A DNA stretch of 64,000 nucleotides, taken from positions 179,825,432-179,889,431 of the forward strand of contig CM073591.1 in assembly GCA_037074705.1 (NCBI GenBank), in the 5' to 3' direction. This document shows, piece after piece, positions 1-11,787 of this stretch. The stretch's first letter is position 1; each line of letters begins with the position of its first letter. The notes beneath the pieces are model-generated. The model was not told where the DNA came from, did not search any database, and saw nothing but the letters and a program-made list of their open reading frames with translations. Source of the stretch: Zhengitettix transpicula (taxonomy: Eukaryota > Arthropoda > Insecta > Orthoptera > Tetrigidae). The translations under genes were made by a program, and so were the position numbers.

Positions 1-394
1 GGAACGTTTACCGAGACTTTAAATTATAAACTTTAAACTTAAAAGTTTAAACTGGCACCAGCCAGTTAATCGCTGGACAAAAGTCATTTGATACATAGCT
101 CTATTTATAATTTGCCTAAAGAAATTAGCCAAATTCTTGAAAGTGTAGGCTTTGGAATTAGATTTTGTCGGGACAAAATTTTAAATAAATATGTTAAATA
201 AATATGTTAAACAAACACTTTTTTAATATCTGTTAGAATAACAGTAATATCACTGATGCTAAAGTTACATATGATTAGCAATATTCTAAATATAATTTTC
301 GCACTTGATAATAAATCCAATATAACGAATATTTAACGACCAATAATAATTTCTATTTCGCAGATAGATTTCCTTTCGTTTTAAAACATAATTC
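1..394. other. AT-rich flank beginning inside a GC-rich repeat motif
   Basis: No gene is visible. The first 18 bases (GGAACGTTTACCGAGACT) match the short motif that fills the GC-rich core at 736-1404, so the window probably opens at the edge of another copy of that repeat. The rest is AT-rich and featureless. Confidence 0.5.
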
Positions 395-735
395 TCTTTT
401 TCTTCCACTAATATATTTGTGTCGGTTCTAGTTCTAGTTCTAGTTCATTTTCACTTCAAACTCTATGACTTGTCACCTCACTCCTATTGCTCAAGTTTCA
501 AACTTATTTTACCCACACATAATAAATTCAATTCATTTATAGGTTCAATTGGCCCATGCTTGTTTACTTTTCACTTTATACAGCTTTTGTTTTGAATGTA
601 AAATGATTAATCCAGTATTTTACGTAGCATAATCTTAAAGGTAATAAAATAAAGAAAGCAGACATTGGACAAAGGAAACGAGAAGGAAGGACATAAACAT
701 ATTCCAAATTAGCGTAATACCTGTACTTAAGATGC

Positions 736-1404
736 TGCGGGTTTCAGGTGAACATTTACAGAGACGAAACCCGTCCGGCCGGGCAGGATGGTTTGCCGAA
801 ACGAAAATCTTCAGGCCAGGACGGATAGTTTACCGAGACGAAACTCGTCCAGACGGAGCCTTTAACGAGACAAAACTCGTCCGGTGAAGCCGAATGGTTT
901 GCCGAGACAAAAACCTGTCATACCTGGCCGGATAAAATCCGTCCGAAAGGGTCGGATCGAAACCTTCCGGCTAGGCCCGATGGTTACCGAAGTTAATATT
1001 CTCGGAAAACGTTCCGTCCGGACGAGTGTTGTCTCGGTAAAATTTTCGGCCAGTCGAGTATTGTTTCGGTAAACGGTTCGGCCGGACGAGTTTCGTCTCG
1101 GCAAACGTTCCCGCCAGGCCGAACGAGTTTTGTCTCGGTAAACGCTCAGGCTGGACAAATTTTGTATCGGTAAACGTTCCGGCCGGACGAGTTTCGTCTT
1201 GGTAAATGTTCCGTCCCGGCCGGACGATTTTTGCCTCGGCAAACGATCCAGCCCGGCCCGATGGGTTGCATCCGACGTGTTTTTGTTTCCGCAAACCATC
1301 CGGCCCGGCCGGACGAGTTTCGTTCTGGCCGTTAGTTTCGATCCCGTAAACGTTCCGGCCTGACAAATTTCGTTTTGTTAAACGTTTACCTTTAACCTGC
1401 TGCA
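736..1404. repeat. GC-rich array of short motifs in two opposed halves
   Basis: The stretch is rich in CpG in an otherwise AT-rich window. A motif close to TTTACCGAGACGAAACTCGT recurs in the left half (about 745-960). Its reverse complement, GACGAGTTTCGTCTCGGTAA, recurs in the right half (about 1010-1390), spaced roughly 35-45 bases apart. The array is therefore itself roughly palindromic. Open frames on the minus strand here (862-1405) translate the same short motif over and over and are not taken as genes. Confidence 0.75.
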
Positions 1405-1555
1405 ATGTAAATACAGGTATTACGCTAATTTGGAATGTTTTCGTCTTTCCTTCTCGTTTCCTTTGTCCAATGTCTGCTTTCTATATTTTATTACATTTAA
1501 GATTATGCTACGTAAAATACTGGATTAATCATTTTACATTCAAACACAATTGGTT

Positions 1556-2394
1556 TCTATAGTTCCACGTATTTTCGTCGTGTGACTCGGCCATTGGGTC
1601 GTGGTGGATAAAGAAATCTAAATTACATTTAAAATTGCAATCTTCCTCGCCATAATTTATTTATTGAATATTACTATTTAGGGAAAGTTTGGAAATATTT
1701 TTACAATCAAGAACATCCAGTCTCTTCCTCAAACGTGATTAAATATATACGTATGTATACTTGCAATTTATTGTTGCCTTAGCAGTTTCCTATCGACATG
1801 CCCGTTCCTCAGGCCTTTGGTTGTTTACAACGCAAACCTGAGGATGTATTTAGTATAAAACTCAACATTAATCTTTGTAATCCATTTGAGTAACGCTGTA
1901 TTACATGAACTTTAGTTCACCGGACTACAAGTAGAACCTACAACGTACTCAGTACACTTTGAAGCATCACCCACGAAATAGTAATGAGCCACCATTACGA
2001 TGCAGCTGATCAAACAGATTTGCGTTACGGAAGGTATCATAGAATAAAAGCGGGTAAAGGTTATTATTTTAATTTTCTCAAAAATCGTTTTTCTTTCGTA
2101 TTTTTTGCATATCGATTGAATAATTGAGACCAAGATCACCTGTAGATGGATTCGTTTAAGAACCAGTGTGCGTGTTTAAAGGTGCACGAATTCGATACGT
2201 CAGAAACTCGCGTGAAAACGGAAAGTGAGGCAACAGAAGTGTTTTTTTAAAAAACAATCATATTTTTTGATACCTGATAAGCAGTATATAACATTCTCAA
2301 AATTATATGTGTCAGATGCGGACGCGGCCTCAGTGAAGCAAAAGAGAAAAGTGTGACTAATAGCCAATGGGGCAACTGAAATATATGAAAAATA
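1556..2394. other. Unidentified segment splitting the right fold-back arm
   Basis: This segment has no counterpart in the left arm, where the two arm parts are contiguous near 590. It is either an insertion into the right arm or material deleted from the left arm. A short minus-strand open frame at 1912-2139 has a hydrophobic stretch but no recognisable family or splice support. Confidence 0.45.
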
Positions 2395-2658
2395 GGGAGA
2401 AAGTGAAAGGTAAACAAGCATGAGTCAATTGAATCTATAAATATGGATTTTTGTAAGTGTGGGTAAAATAAGTTTGAGACTTGAGCAATAGGGGTGAGGT
2501 GACAAGTCATAGAGTTTGAAGTGAAAATGAACTAGAACCGACATAGGAATATTAGACGAAGAAAAATGTATAATTTCTTATAAACCGTTAGAAGACTAAA
2601 ACATCCTTTACGTTGCCTTAAATTTGAGTAACGTTAAGGCTATAAACTTATTATATAT

Positions 2659-3852
2659 TGTAATAATTAAATAAGGTGCTCAATAAATGAAAGATTATTA
2701 ACTTTAAAACAAACAAAATTTATTTATCAAAAATTAGCAATTATACAATTTAAAATTATAAAAAGGATCTTAATCTCTCATGGGTCTTTACTGGGTTTGA
2801 TAACGGACAGAACATTTAACTTAATCAAAGAACACAACATTTATCTTTAAATTAACAAGAAATATTTATTCGTATAGACGAAATTAATTCTTGAAAAACT
2901 TATTCTACCAGATTGATTTTAAATTTAAAGAGTTTATTTTATTACCACAAAAGAAAAGAACGATATCTGACTGTATCTTTTAATTCCGTTTACACATATT
3001 AATACCATGAAATTTCAACTTATGATTACTCAGGAAAATTTGGCTCGCTCGTACTGGACGTTTTAAACACTGACTCTAACACACACTGTTGGTTCGACGA
3101 TAGCTGGTTCTCCGTTCGTGAAGGACATCTCACTTGCTCGTGATGAAACTACTCGACGCTGGATGCAGTGTCCTGGTCTCCTACCATCGAAGACAGTGGT
3201 CAAATTTTGATATTACAACAGATTAGACTTCAGCATACAAAAATGTTTATCGTTGAATATTTTGCTATTTCTCTCGCAGGCTGCAAAATTTCTCCATTCT
3301 CGGTGCTCGCCGTACGCCTCCACAACTCTAACTCCAACACTCAACTAACTTTTTCAAAAGCCGCTCTCGCTTATATATCAAAGTCCCTTCCTTTTTCCTT
3401 TGTTCCAAAACTACGTCGCAACTTCCCGATGACAGTTTCCTCCATTTTACCGAGATTTACATTCTGCAGCTGCAGTTCCTTAGTTAGCAAATATCTAGCT
3501 ACTCTGTCTTGTCCCAAAGCCGACAATCGAGACAGGCCTAATTTGTCTTTGCACCCTCAATTACTTTGAACTTGTCTTCTCACCCCCGCACGCACGTGCA
3601 CTGTTATAAATTCTCCAGACCGCCCAAACTGCATCCTCAATCCTAAGTAAACAACATTATAAACTGTTCTTTGAACTGTCCAAGCCATTAATCATAAACA
3701 ATGCCTGCCTTAACAGATTTATCTTGCGACAGGCCACCCGCATGTGGCTTGCCCTGACTCCTCAATACCAATGCTAAGTACACAACATTACAACTTCCTC
3801 TGACGGTCAAGACCATTAGCCTGAAACAATGTCTTTCCTTCAAGGCATTACA
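2659..3852 (-). mobile_element. Solo-LTR-like sequence, copy 1
   Basis: Read on the minus strand it starts TGTAATGCCTTGAAGG and ends TAATTATTACA, a TG...CA boundary with a short terminal inverted repeat (TGTAAT/ATTACA). It is flanked on both sides by ATAT, compatible with a 4-bp target duplication. A near-full-length relative lies at 8494-9663, and more distant ones at 6446 and 7436; all share the block TTATCAAACCCAGT. No gag/pol coding region lies beside it, so it looks like a solo LTR. Confidence 0.6.
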
Positions 3853-3932
3853 ATATACTTCATAACTGTTATATAGCGGTTTAAAATAATCAACTATGTT
3901 GGAAGCTGCTTCTTTTAAAATTAGTATCACAA

Positions 3933-4910
3933 TATGATGGAAGCACCCCTATGTGTGGGGGTGAAGGGGCGTTTCATATAATTAACGCCAAATCAACCGA
4001 GATTCGAGTCAAATCGGGGTTACGGATGTCACTGAGACTATTTATAACGAACTGAGAAACGCACGGGGGTTGGTGGGAATTGGCGGTGATGAGAGGGGGT
4101 GGGAGGGAAAAGATATTTTCAAACATACTAACTGGCCGATTTTTGCTTTTAATCAATATAATTCGGGATCTATAACATTCATTAAATTTCACGACATGTT
4201 ATCTGTGTATCAATTTCTTTTATGCATGGGGATGGTGCACCCTTAAGGGTTGGGGTGGAGGTGCATTACATGAAATTACGCAAACACGTTCGTGTTTAGA
4301 GTCGAATCCGGGGTTTTATTTGTCACTGTGTTTAATTAACACATTTAACTTACAGTTTAACTTCCCCAAACGGGGCTGGACGAAGGTTGAAATTTTCAAA
4401 CATGTAAAGCGGTCGATATTTGCGTCGAATAAATATTTTTCTGGTTCACTGAGATTTATTATATTTCTCTACATGATCCATATATTTAATATAACCTCTT
4501 TCGGGATTTGGAGTGGAGCACTCTTAAGGGTGTGGGTGGAGTGGATTTATATAAAAATAACGCAAACACAATCGAGATTGGACTCAAATCCAGGGTTATG
4601 ATTGTCCGTGAGTTTAATTATGATATTCAAGTTGCCGTTTAAGTCCTCCCATCGGGGATGGTTGGGGGGTGGAAAACTTCAAATATGCTAACAAGGCCGA
4701 TATTTGAGTCGGATAAATATTTTCCGGGTAAAAGTGATTAATAGTGTTGTACCAATGTATGTCAATAAAATTTCTACATTTTACGGCACGGGAAAGGAGA
4801 ACTCTACGGGTGGGGGTGGACGAATGTTACAATAAAATAACTCGAATACAACCGAGACTGGAGTCAAAACCATAGTTATGGATAATGCTGAGTTTAAATA
4901 TGACATTTTT
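3933..4910 (+). repeat. Tandem of about four ~280-bp units (repeat family A, block 1)
   Basis: The landmark GAGTCAAATC(C/G)GGGTTA recurs near 4011, 4297, 4573 and 4852, giving units of 276-286 bp. Each unit carries a CCCTTAAGGGTG-type patch, a (T)AATTATGACATTCAA patch and a GGGGTGGA(A)ATTTTCAAAC patch. Related blocks occur at 16545, 17640 (reversed), 22018, 33045, 46205 (reversed), 51000 and 55320. There is no coding potential. Confidence 0.75.
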
Positions 4911-6445
4911 ACCTCTCTTTTCTACCTACCTATCTGCTCCCAAGTATTCAAAGTGATATAGGAAGTAGGGTATGGTATAGAATTTTGGACAGAGAGGAAG
5001 GTTTTACAAAATAGTTTTGTGTTTCAGCAGGTACAATTTTTCGGGTGCTACATCTGGGAAAGTAATACAGAAATTCAGTCTTGATTTTAAACAATCAGTA
5101 ATTATTTGAAGTACCAAATAGAAAGATAATTGTTTAATAAAGGTCTGTATTTTCTAATAATATTAACTGTAAGTAGTATGGAATATTGTGCAGCGGGTTA
5201 ATTATATCATTTACTAATTTTCCATTAATGGGTTGACAACTATTATCCGTCAAGTAGTCGCCAGTCTTATAGATTTTAAATCTGGCAAAGTTTTATGGGT
5301 ACAAGCTCATGAAAGTAAATTTCTAATTTTTTAAATATTACGTAGCATGTATGTTATTATTTATACCGCTTAAAAAGTACCATTTTTATGCTCATCATGT
5401 AAGTATTTATTTTGACAATGAAAAATCAGATTTTAATAATTAAAATGTCAACTAAATAAAAATACGGTAACATAAAGCATTCTGATGAATTTAATGTAAA
5501 CTAATGGAATAGTAGAAAATAAAAATAATTTGATGCACAAGTTTAAGGAACTTCATGCTATATTTTTATACAGAGCTATTAAGAACTGCGTCGTAAAATT
5601 CTAAATATTATTTGTAGCTAATACAAAAAATATATTAAGTAAAGATAATAAAAGAGTGATATTAGTTGGTCCTGTTAGTCTGTGCAAAAATAAAAAAAAA
5701 ACTTATTGAAGACCTGAGCACCCCTTCAGCAGCTATGAACCCCGTTTCTCTTTCTTATCTAAGTGTGCGATATATGTCCTCAGTGGCAATGGTGATCTTC
5801 AACTTCAGGTATGTCACATATCTCCATTTCCTTTCCGTACTAATTATTTTAAATATTTTGACAATATCATTAATTAATTAATAACAATGAGTGAGTTTTT
5901 ACTTTTCTTTAATTTTTATGTGTTCGTTGCATGACCATTTCTCCAGTGCTCAGAAATACATAAATACTACCGGTGTGAGGAGGGTTTGTTTCATTTACCG
6001 AGTATCCTGATACAGACAAACCTGCATCAGAGTACTAAATACAAGATTTGTAAATTCATCCGTAAACATCAAATAAATAAACTACATTTACAGATAAATC
6101 TCCAAAACATGAATTTATAACCCTTATTTTCATTTACAGACTTACAAGAAAGATGTAAAATTAACACTAAAATAGGTAGAAATATTAGGACTACAATAAA
6201 AGACCGAATTTATATTTAGAATTTAATTGTTTACTTTATAAAACTCAAAAAATCCTACATCGGTTTTTGTACTCAATGTATTAGTAACAAGATTTTACTA
6301 ACAAATTAAATTAAAACCCAAATCAAAGTTTAACAACACATGCTAAATCAATTCCATTTAGATTCTAAAATACTGCATAAATATAATTCTTAACTTTCGA
6401 AAAAAATTTTTTTGGAATTTGGAAAACGTTTATATATATATATAT
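4911..6445. other. AT-rich stretch without recognisable features
   Basis: I see no supported gene, tRNA or mobile-element domain here. The sequence is AT-rich with scattered homopolymers and ends in a short (TA)n run that abuts the LTR-like copy at 6446. Confidence 0.5.
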
Positions 6446-7425
6446 TGTAATGCCAATTAATTAATACATTAATTGTGAAATTGAAAATTAAATTATTAGA
6501 GAACCATTATTCGGCCGGTACAGAACAGAACAACAATGTAGGCAAGCATTGTTTCCTTTGTCGGAAGCCCTGCAAAATGGCGTATGCGGCGCTCGGATTG
6601 CAAGACGAGAGGAGTTCACATTATGATATGATAGAGTTCAGTTCGCAGTATTAGTTTAGCAGGAAGGCTTGGTCAGATGCGGATCGCATTACGATATTAA
6701 GAAGTTCAGTTGGCAAGTAGAAACGACAGAAATTGGTCGTGTTGGAAATAGACAAGACAATTTCAAATATTTAAAGTAAATTTGCAGAGAAACATCGAGA
6801 ATTACCAATCAACAGCGTTGATTGGTCCCTAAACATTTTGCTCAAGACGAAATATTCACTCGAGCATAACTACGAAACCTGCTAAGCACAAACAGTCTTG
6901 TGCACACAGCCGGGCAGAATTAGCAGAAGTCAACCGAGAGAGAGAGGAAAGGGAGGATCATCCTGGTTCCTGAATTTTGATCTAAAAATATTAATTTTAG
7001 AATCTGGGAGTTTTTAGAAGTGCAAAAACCCGTCATAGTGCTTCGTAAATTAAAAGTATCCTGGAATTCTGGGCAGCCGTGAGGAACAATATGAAAACAA
7101 CTAATTATGTAAACCTAATTAAAAGATAGTCGTCAGATTTCGTTCTCTTCTTATTGATTAAAATTTGTTAGAGTCAATCTTTTTAGTTTAATTTCGTTGA
7201 CAAGTAAATTTCGTCCTAGTTAATTGACGAGTAAATCTTTTCTCTGTTAACTTGGAATTTGTGTTTAAGATTATAAATCAAATGATTCGCCATTATCAAA
7301 CCCAGTAAAGGCCCTGAGATAATTTTTAAATAGTGTAATTGTTTCAAGTATAGATAATAAATATTATGTTTGTTTGTAAAAAAAATTCTTTCATTTAAAA
7401 AGCCCACTCCTATTTGTATATTACA
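6446..7425 (+). mobile_element. Solo-LTR-like sequence, copy 2
   Basis: It begins TGTAATGCC and ends TATTACA between (AT)n flanks. The 3' third shares TTATCAAACCCAGTAAAG with copies 1 and 4 in the opposite orientation, and AATAAA-type signals lie near the end as in LTR R regions. It is separated from copy 3 by only 10 bp of AT repeat. No internal coding region is present. Confidence 0.55.
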
Positions 7426-7435
7426 ATATATATAT

Positions 7436-8428
7436 TGTAATGCTTGTTAATTAAGGCATTGTTTTGATCGAGAATAATTAAAATTGTTGGAAAAACATTA
7501 TGGACAGCGATAACCGGAGCCACGACAAGCAACAATGAAATGACAGTATTGTTGACATGGTGGGGAGAGAAAGATTACGCGCTCAAAATTGCGAGACGGT
7601 TAAGAAGTTTTCAGTCGGATGGCGGACACAGTTGCAGGCAGATATCCATTCAGAAAAAATTGCAGTATAAAGTCGGCGGGGAGAAACTACAGAATAAAGT
7701 TGTTCGTCGAAAGATTACAGTATAAAAGTTGGCAGTCAGCAGCGAGGAGCAAAGCGAGAAGTCTTCAGTCGGCAGTCAGAACGAAAGAATGTGGTCCAGT
7801 CACAAACATGCTTTCAAATATTAAAAAGTAAAGCTATCTTCAGTCAGGAAGGAGACACAGTGCGACTAGTGTTGTATTCGGTGGTCGAGCGTAGATTCAT
7901 CATGCTGGCCACAGACAAACTAGTGAGTTGCGCTTACAACATGGCTCACGAGATATACGAATCCAGGTTGCAGTAAGTCGTCGAGAGATAACCAACTTTT
8001 TTTTTCTTTTTAAACCAACAGTGCTCATTAGAATCTGTGAATAAATAGAAGCTGTGAAAACCCCACCATTGTGCTTCGAAAGTTGAAAGAATCCTTTCCT
8101 GCCGTAAGTAGCAAGAAAACCATAAAAATTTTGTAAACCGATTTAAAAGATAACGTCAGATCGTTCTTTAGTTTTGATAGAATAAATTGTTTAAAGTCTA
8201 TGTCAAGACAAATATATATTCCCTTTTAAATTTAAATGTAAATTTTGTGTTCTTTGATTGTTTAAATATTCTGCTCTTATCAAACCCAGTTTGAGACCCT
8301 GAGATCCCTTTTTATATTTTGTAATTTTGTATAATTGTTTTAAAGTATTGTTATAATAAATCAAATCTTGTTTGTTGTTTAAAGTTTATAGTTTTTCATT
8401 TAAAAACGTGTAATAAATAATTATTACA
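7436..8428 (+). mobile_element. Solo-LTR-like sequence, copy 3
   Basis: It starts TGTAATGCTTGTTAATT, ends AATTATTACA and is flanked by ATAT on both sides. It aligns with copy 2 over the 3' half (TTATCAAACCCAGT, GAGACCCTGAGATC) but differs in the 5' half, so it belongs to a different subfamily. Short open frames at 7540-7976 have no recognisable domain and are not called. Confidence 0.55.
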
Positions 8429-8493
8429 ATATGTATATATTGTAATAAGCAAACAATTATTTTTTAATTTGCCCCACGTTGTGGTAGCTAAAA

Positions 8494-9663
8494 TGTAATA
8501 ATTAAACGGGTGTTCAAATGAAAAGATTATTATTTATAAACAACAAATAATTTATTTATCAAAAATTAGCATTTATACAATTTAAAATTATAAAATGGTT
8601 CTCAATCTCTCAAAGGTCTTTACTGGGTTTGATAACGGACAGAACATTTAAACACAATCAAAGAAACAAAAATTTAGCTTTAAATTAAAAAGGAAATATT
8701 TATTCGTCTTGAGATAGACGAAATTAATTAACGACGAACTTATTCTACAAGATTGACTTTAAATTTGGAGAGTTTATTTTATTACCACAAAAGAAAAGAA
8801 CGATATCTGACTGTATCTTTTAATTCGGTTTACACATATTAATACCATGAAATTTCAACTTACAATTACTCAGGAAAATTTAGCTCGTTCGAACACACAC
8901 ACTTTATACACTGGACGCTTAAACACTGGCTCTAACACACACTGTTGGTTTGATGAATGCTGGTTCTCCGTTCGTGAAGGACATATCACTTGCTCGTGGT
9001 GAAAACTACTCGACGCTGGTTGCAGTGTCCTGGTCTCCTACAATCGAAGACTGTGGTCTAATTTTGAGATTACAACAGATTAGACTTCAGCATACAAAAA
9101 TGTTTATCGTTGAATATTTTGCAATTTCTCGGTGCTCGCCGTACGCCTCCCCAACTCCAAACTAAAACTCCTCAAAAGCTTATCTTACGCTTATATATCC
9201 CAGTCTCTTCCTTTTTCCTTTGTTCCAAAACTACGTCGCAACTGCCCGTTGACAGTTTCCTCCATTATTCCGAGATTTACATTCTGCAGATGCAGTTCCT
9301 TAGTTAGCAAAAATAGCTCGCTACTCTGTCTTGTCCCAAAGGCGACCATCGAGACAGGTCTAATTTGTCTTTGCACCCTCAATTACTTTGAACTTGTATT
9401 CTCGCCCCCGCACGCACGTGCACTGTTCTAAATTCTTCAGACCGCCCCTCAATCCTAAGTAAACAACATTACAAATTTTCCCTTGAACTGTCCAGGCCAT
9501 TAATCAGAAACATTGCCTGCCCTAACAGATTTATCTTGCAACAGGCAACTGCAGATGTCTTGCGCTGACTCCTCAATGCCAATCCTAAGTACACAACATT
9601 ACAACTTCCTCTGACGTCCAAGACCATTAATCTGAAACAATGCCTTTCCTTCAAGGCATTACA
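8494..9663 (-). mobile_element. Solo-LTR-like sequence, copy 4
   Basis: This is the close partner of copy 1 at 2659-3852 and aligns along nearly its whole length, with scattered substitutions and small indels. On the minus strand it starts TGTAATGCCTTGAAGG and ends TTTAATTATTACA. The flanks (AAAA/TTTT) do not give a clear target duplication. Its lower end lies about 65 bp from copy 3, and its upper end abuts the fold-back at 9664. Confidence 0.6.
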
Positions 9664-9990
9664 TTTTATTTAGGACAACGTTTCAGTACGTGTTTGTACC
9701 TTCATCAGGTCTTCCTGCGGAGAAATTGTACAAAATAAATTTGTATTACGATGAAGCCAATGCATTTATAAAAGTGGTTCCAGAAAAAATATTATACTTT
9801 TAACACAATGAAACTAAGAAACACTCATCTAAACATGATAAAAGTTAAAAACTTATTCACATCCTCCTATTGAAAAAAACACAAAGTTCTAAAGTTTGTG
9901 TTTTTTCAATAGGATGTGAAAATAGATTTAACATTTAGCATGTTTAAGCAAGAGTTTCTTAGTTTGTTGTTAAATGATTTTCTGGGTTGA
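9664..9990. mobile_element. Fold-back family C, partial copy
   Basis: This is the left half and centre of the element seen complete at 10546-11016. The centre is a hairpin in which CCTATTGAAAAAAACAC pairs with its reverse complement around 9870-9920. The right arm is cut short near 9990. The outer left end carries a hammerhead-like core on the minus strand. Confidence 0.65.
9680..9708 (-). ncRNA. Hammerhead-ribozyme-like core (best conserved copy)
   Basis: Read on the minus strand, CTGATGA (9702-9708) is followed by a short hairpin in which GTAC pairs with GTAC, and then by GAAAC (9680-9684). This order is the conserved hammerhead core: CUGANGA, stem II, GAAA. The bases after GAAAC (GTTGTC) could form a two-pair stem III ending in a GUC cleavage triplet. 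I do not see a convincing stem I partner, so activity is doubtful. Hammerheads are known in Penelope-like retroelements. Confidence 0.4.
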
Positions 9991-10545
9991 GCATTAACAC
10001 ACTTTTTGAAAGTAGTTACAAAAGGAAGCTTTCATTCAACTTAAACCACCATCATTATAGGTGCAAAATAGCCAACAAATGAGATACACCTCTACCCTTC
10101 ATAATTTGCATAAATTATTCAATACGTGTCAAATTAAAGCTACTGGGAGAATGATTATAACATTAGCCATAAAATATTTTGGATAAGGTAAATATAATAA
10201 GCAAGTTACATACAAACTGTGTATTTAAATATCTTTACATGAACTATATCATTAAAATTTGACCATCATAAAACAGGCCAATATTACACTGACAATTTTT
10301 ACATACCAATAAATAATTCAAAAATTGTATGTGTAAGTAAGCTAGTTATTTGGCAAAGAAATTATCCTAATTATTAATACAGAATTTGTAATAAATCCTT
10401 AATGAGTACTAAATAAACCACTTAAAAATATATAATTTTTAACTATTTACAATTTGCATATAAATACATACAATGTATGAGCATATTTTTAAATATATAC
10501 AGTAAACATAATCAGTCATGAAGAATGGTGTACAAGGAACAAACA
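9991..10545. repeat. Direct repeat D, copy 1 (~560 bp)
   Basis: Nearly identical to 11788-12354 in the same orientation, from about AACACACTTTTTGAAA to GTCATGAAGAATG, with few substitutions and short indels. It has no coding potential and lies between the two fold-back family C copies. Confidence 0.85.
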
Positions 10546-11016
10546 TATTTTTAGTTATTTATTATAACAATGTTGCAGTACGTGTTTGTACCTTCATCAG
10601 GTCTTCCTGTGGAGAAATTGTACAAAATAAATTTGTATTACAATGAAGCCAATGAATTTATAAAAGTGGTTCCAGAAAAAAATTATACTATTAACACAAT
10701 GAAACTAAGAAACACTCACCTAAATATGATCAAAGTTAAAAACTATTTTCACATCCTCCTATTGAAAAAAAAACACAAAGTTCTAAAGTTTGTGTTTTTT
10801 CAATAGGATGTGAAAATAGATTTAACATTTAGCATATTTAGGAGGGTGTTTCTTAGGTTAGGTTGTTAATAGTGTAATTATTTTAGTTCAACTTTTTAAC
10901 CTCATTGCCTTCTTCATAATACAAATTTATTTTGTACAATTTCTCTGCAGGAAGACCTGATGAAGGTACAAACACGTACCGCAACATTGCCGTAATAAAT
11001 AACTAAAAATAGTCTG
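10546..11016. mobile_element. Fold-back family C, complete copy
   Basis: The outer arms (about 10546-10640 and 10925-11016) are inverted copies: TAGTTATTTATTA opens the left arm and its complement closes the right. The middle contains a second hairpin built on TCCTATTGAAAAAA. Both outer ends carry CTGATGA, the GTAC hairpin and then GCAAC, that is, a hammerhead core with GAAAC changed to GCAAC (minus strand 10572-10600; plus strand 10957-10985). There is no coding region. Confidence 0.7.
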
Positions 11017-11787
11017 GTATTGGTCAAAAACTGCATTAGATATTTAATAAAATTGTATATTCTTTTTTATGTGAAACTTAGTTATTACCTTTGTTCTGAG
11101 AATATTTTTGTTTTATCATTCAAAGAAAATGTGTTTCGTAAAGAAGTTGTTTGAAGCAACAGAAATGCTGCAAGTCTACACAAAATCTTATTCACCTTAG
11201 TAATTGCTCTCGCTCAAAGGGAATTATTTGAAATTGAATTAGTTCATGATAATGTTGTAAATAAAATGTAAACTTGTTTGTGAAATAAAGCTTGCAAACA
11301 TCCTCATGGGCCATTTTATATTGTTTTTGGCCATATTACTCTCATCTAATTCAAATTTTCTTGAATTCCTGAGAGTACTCTCAGACAGTTCTGAGAAAAA
11401 GTTTACACTGGCGAGAATGAAGCAACAATGCAACTCTCGGAGAGCTCCCCCTCCACTTTTGATGAGAACTCCTGAGGCCTTTATGCTTGCGAGTTTTTCT
11501 CTAAAGACTCAAAAACTCGCACATGTAAACGCACCTTAAGTCACAGTCTAATTATGACATTTATACTGCTAGTCCATTTTTGGGAAGACCAAAATAGGCC
11601 CGGACCTGTGGATGCTGGTATGGGGTGCGGCCGTTGCCATGCTCCTTACTATTGTATGAAGTGACACACTCGATTTAATGGGTCATTTCCCACTGTGTCT
11701 TATGTGTCCACATTAACTGAAACATACAGCTTTATCATATGTAGTATTTAAATGAGAATTATCTTGTTTATTATAAAAGTGGTTTTC
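11017..11787. other. Unannotated spacer
   Basis: No gene or family recognised. A somewhat less AT-rich patch (about 11390-11540), ending near ACATGTAAACGCACCTTAAG, could be the end of a short non-autonomous DNA element, but I found no matching opposite terminus. Confidence 0.4.

Larger units (their letters stand above)
395..2575. mobile_element. Large fold-back (inverted-repeat) element with GC-rich core
   Basis: The left arm (about 395-735) reappears inverted on the right in two pieces. Positions 590-735 match 1405-1555 reversed, and 395-590 match 2395-2575 reversed. Both are imperfect but clearly alignable, with shared landmarks such as CGGTTCTAGTTCATTTTCAC and GTCCAATGTCTGC. The arms enclose a GC-rich core, and the right arm is split by about 840 bp (1556-2394). 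I found no transposase. Long inverted arms around arrays of short repeats resemble Foldback/Galileo-type elements, but that is a structural comparison, not a family assignment. Confidence 0.7.

Noticed and set aside
862..1405. Two overlapping minus-strand frames of about 145 codons
   Set aside because: They read the GC-rich repeat motif of the fold-back core; the peptide is the same short phrase repeated in two frames.
1912..2139. Minus-strand 75-codon frame with a hydrophobic stretch
   Set aside because: No family match, no supported splice partner, and it lies in the unidentified segment inside the fold-back.
3168..3569. Plus-strand 133-codon frame, with relatives at 8950-9431
   Set aside because: It lies antisense within the solo-LTR-like copies and is not preserved in frame between the two copies.
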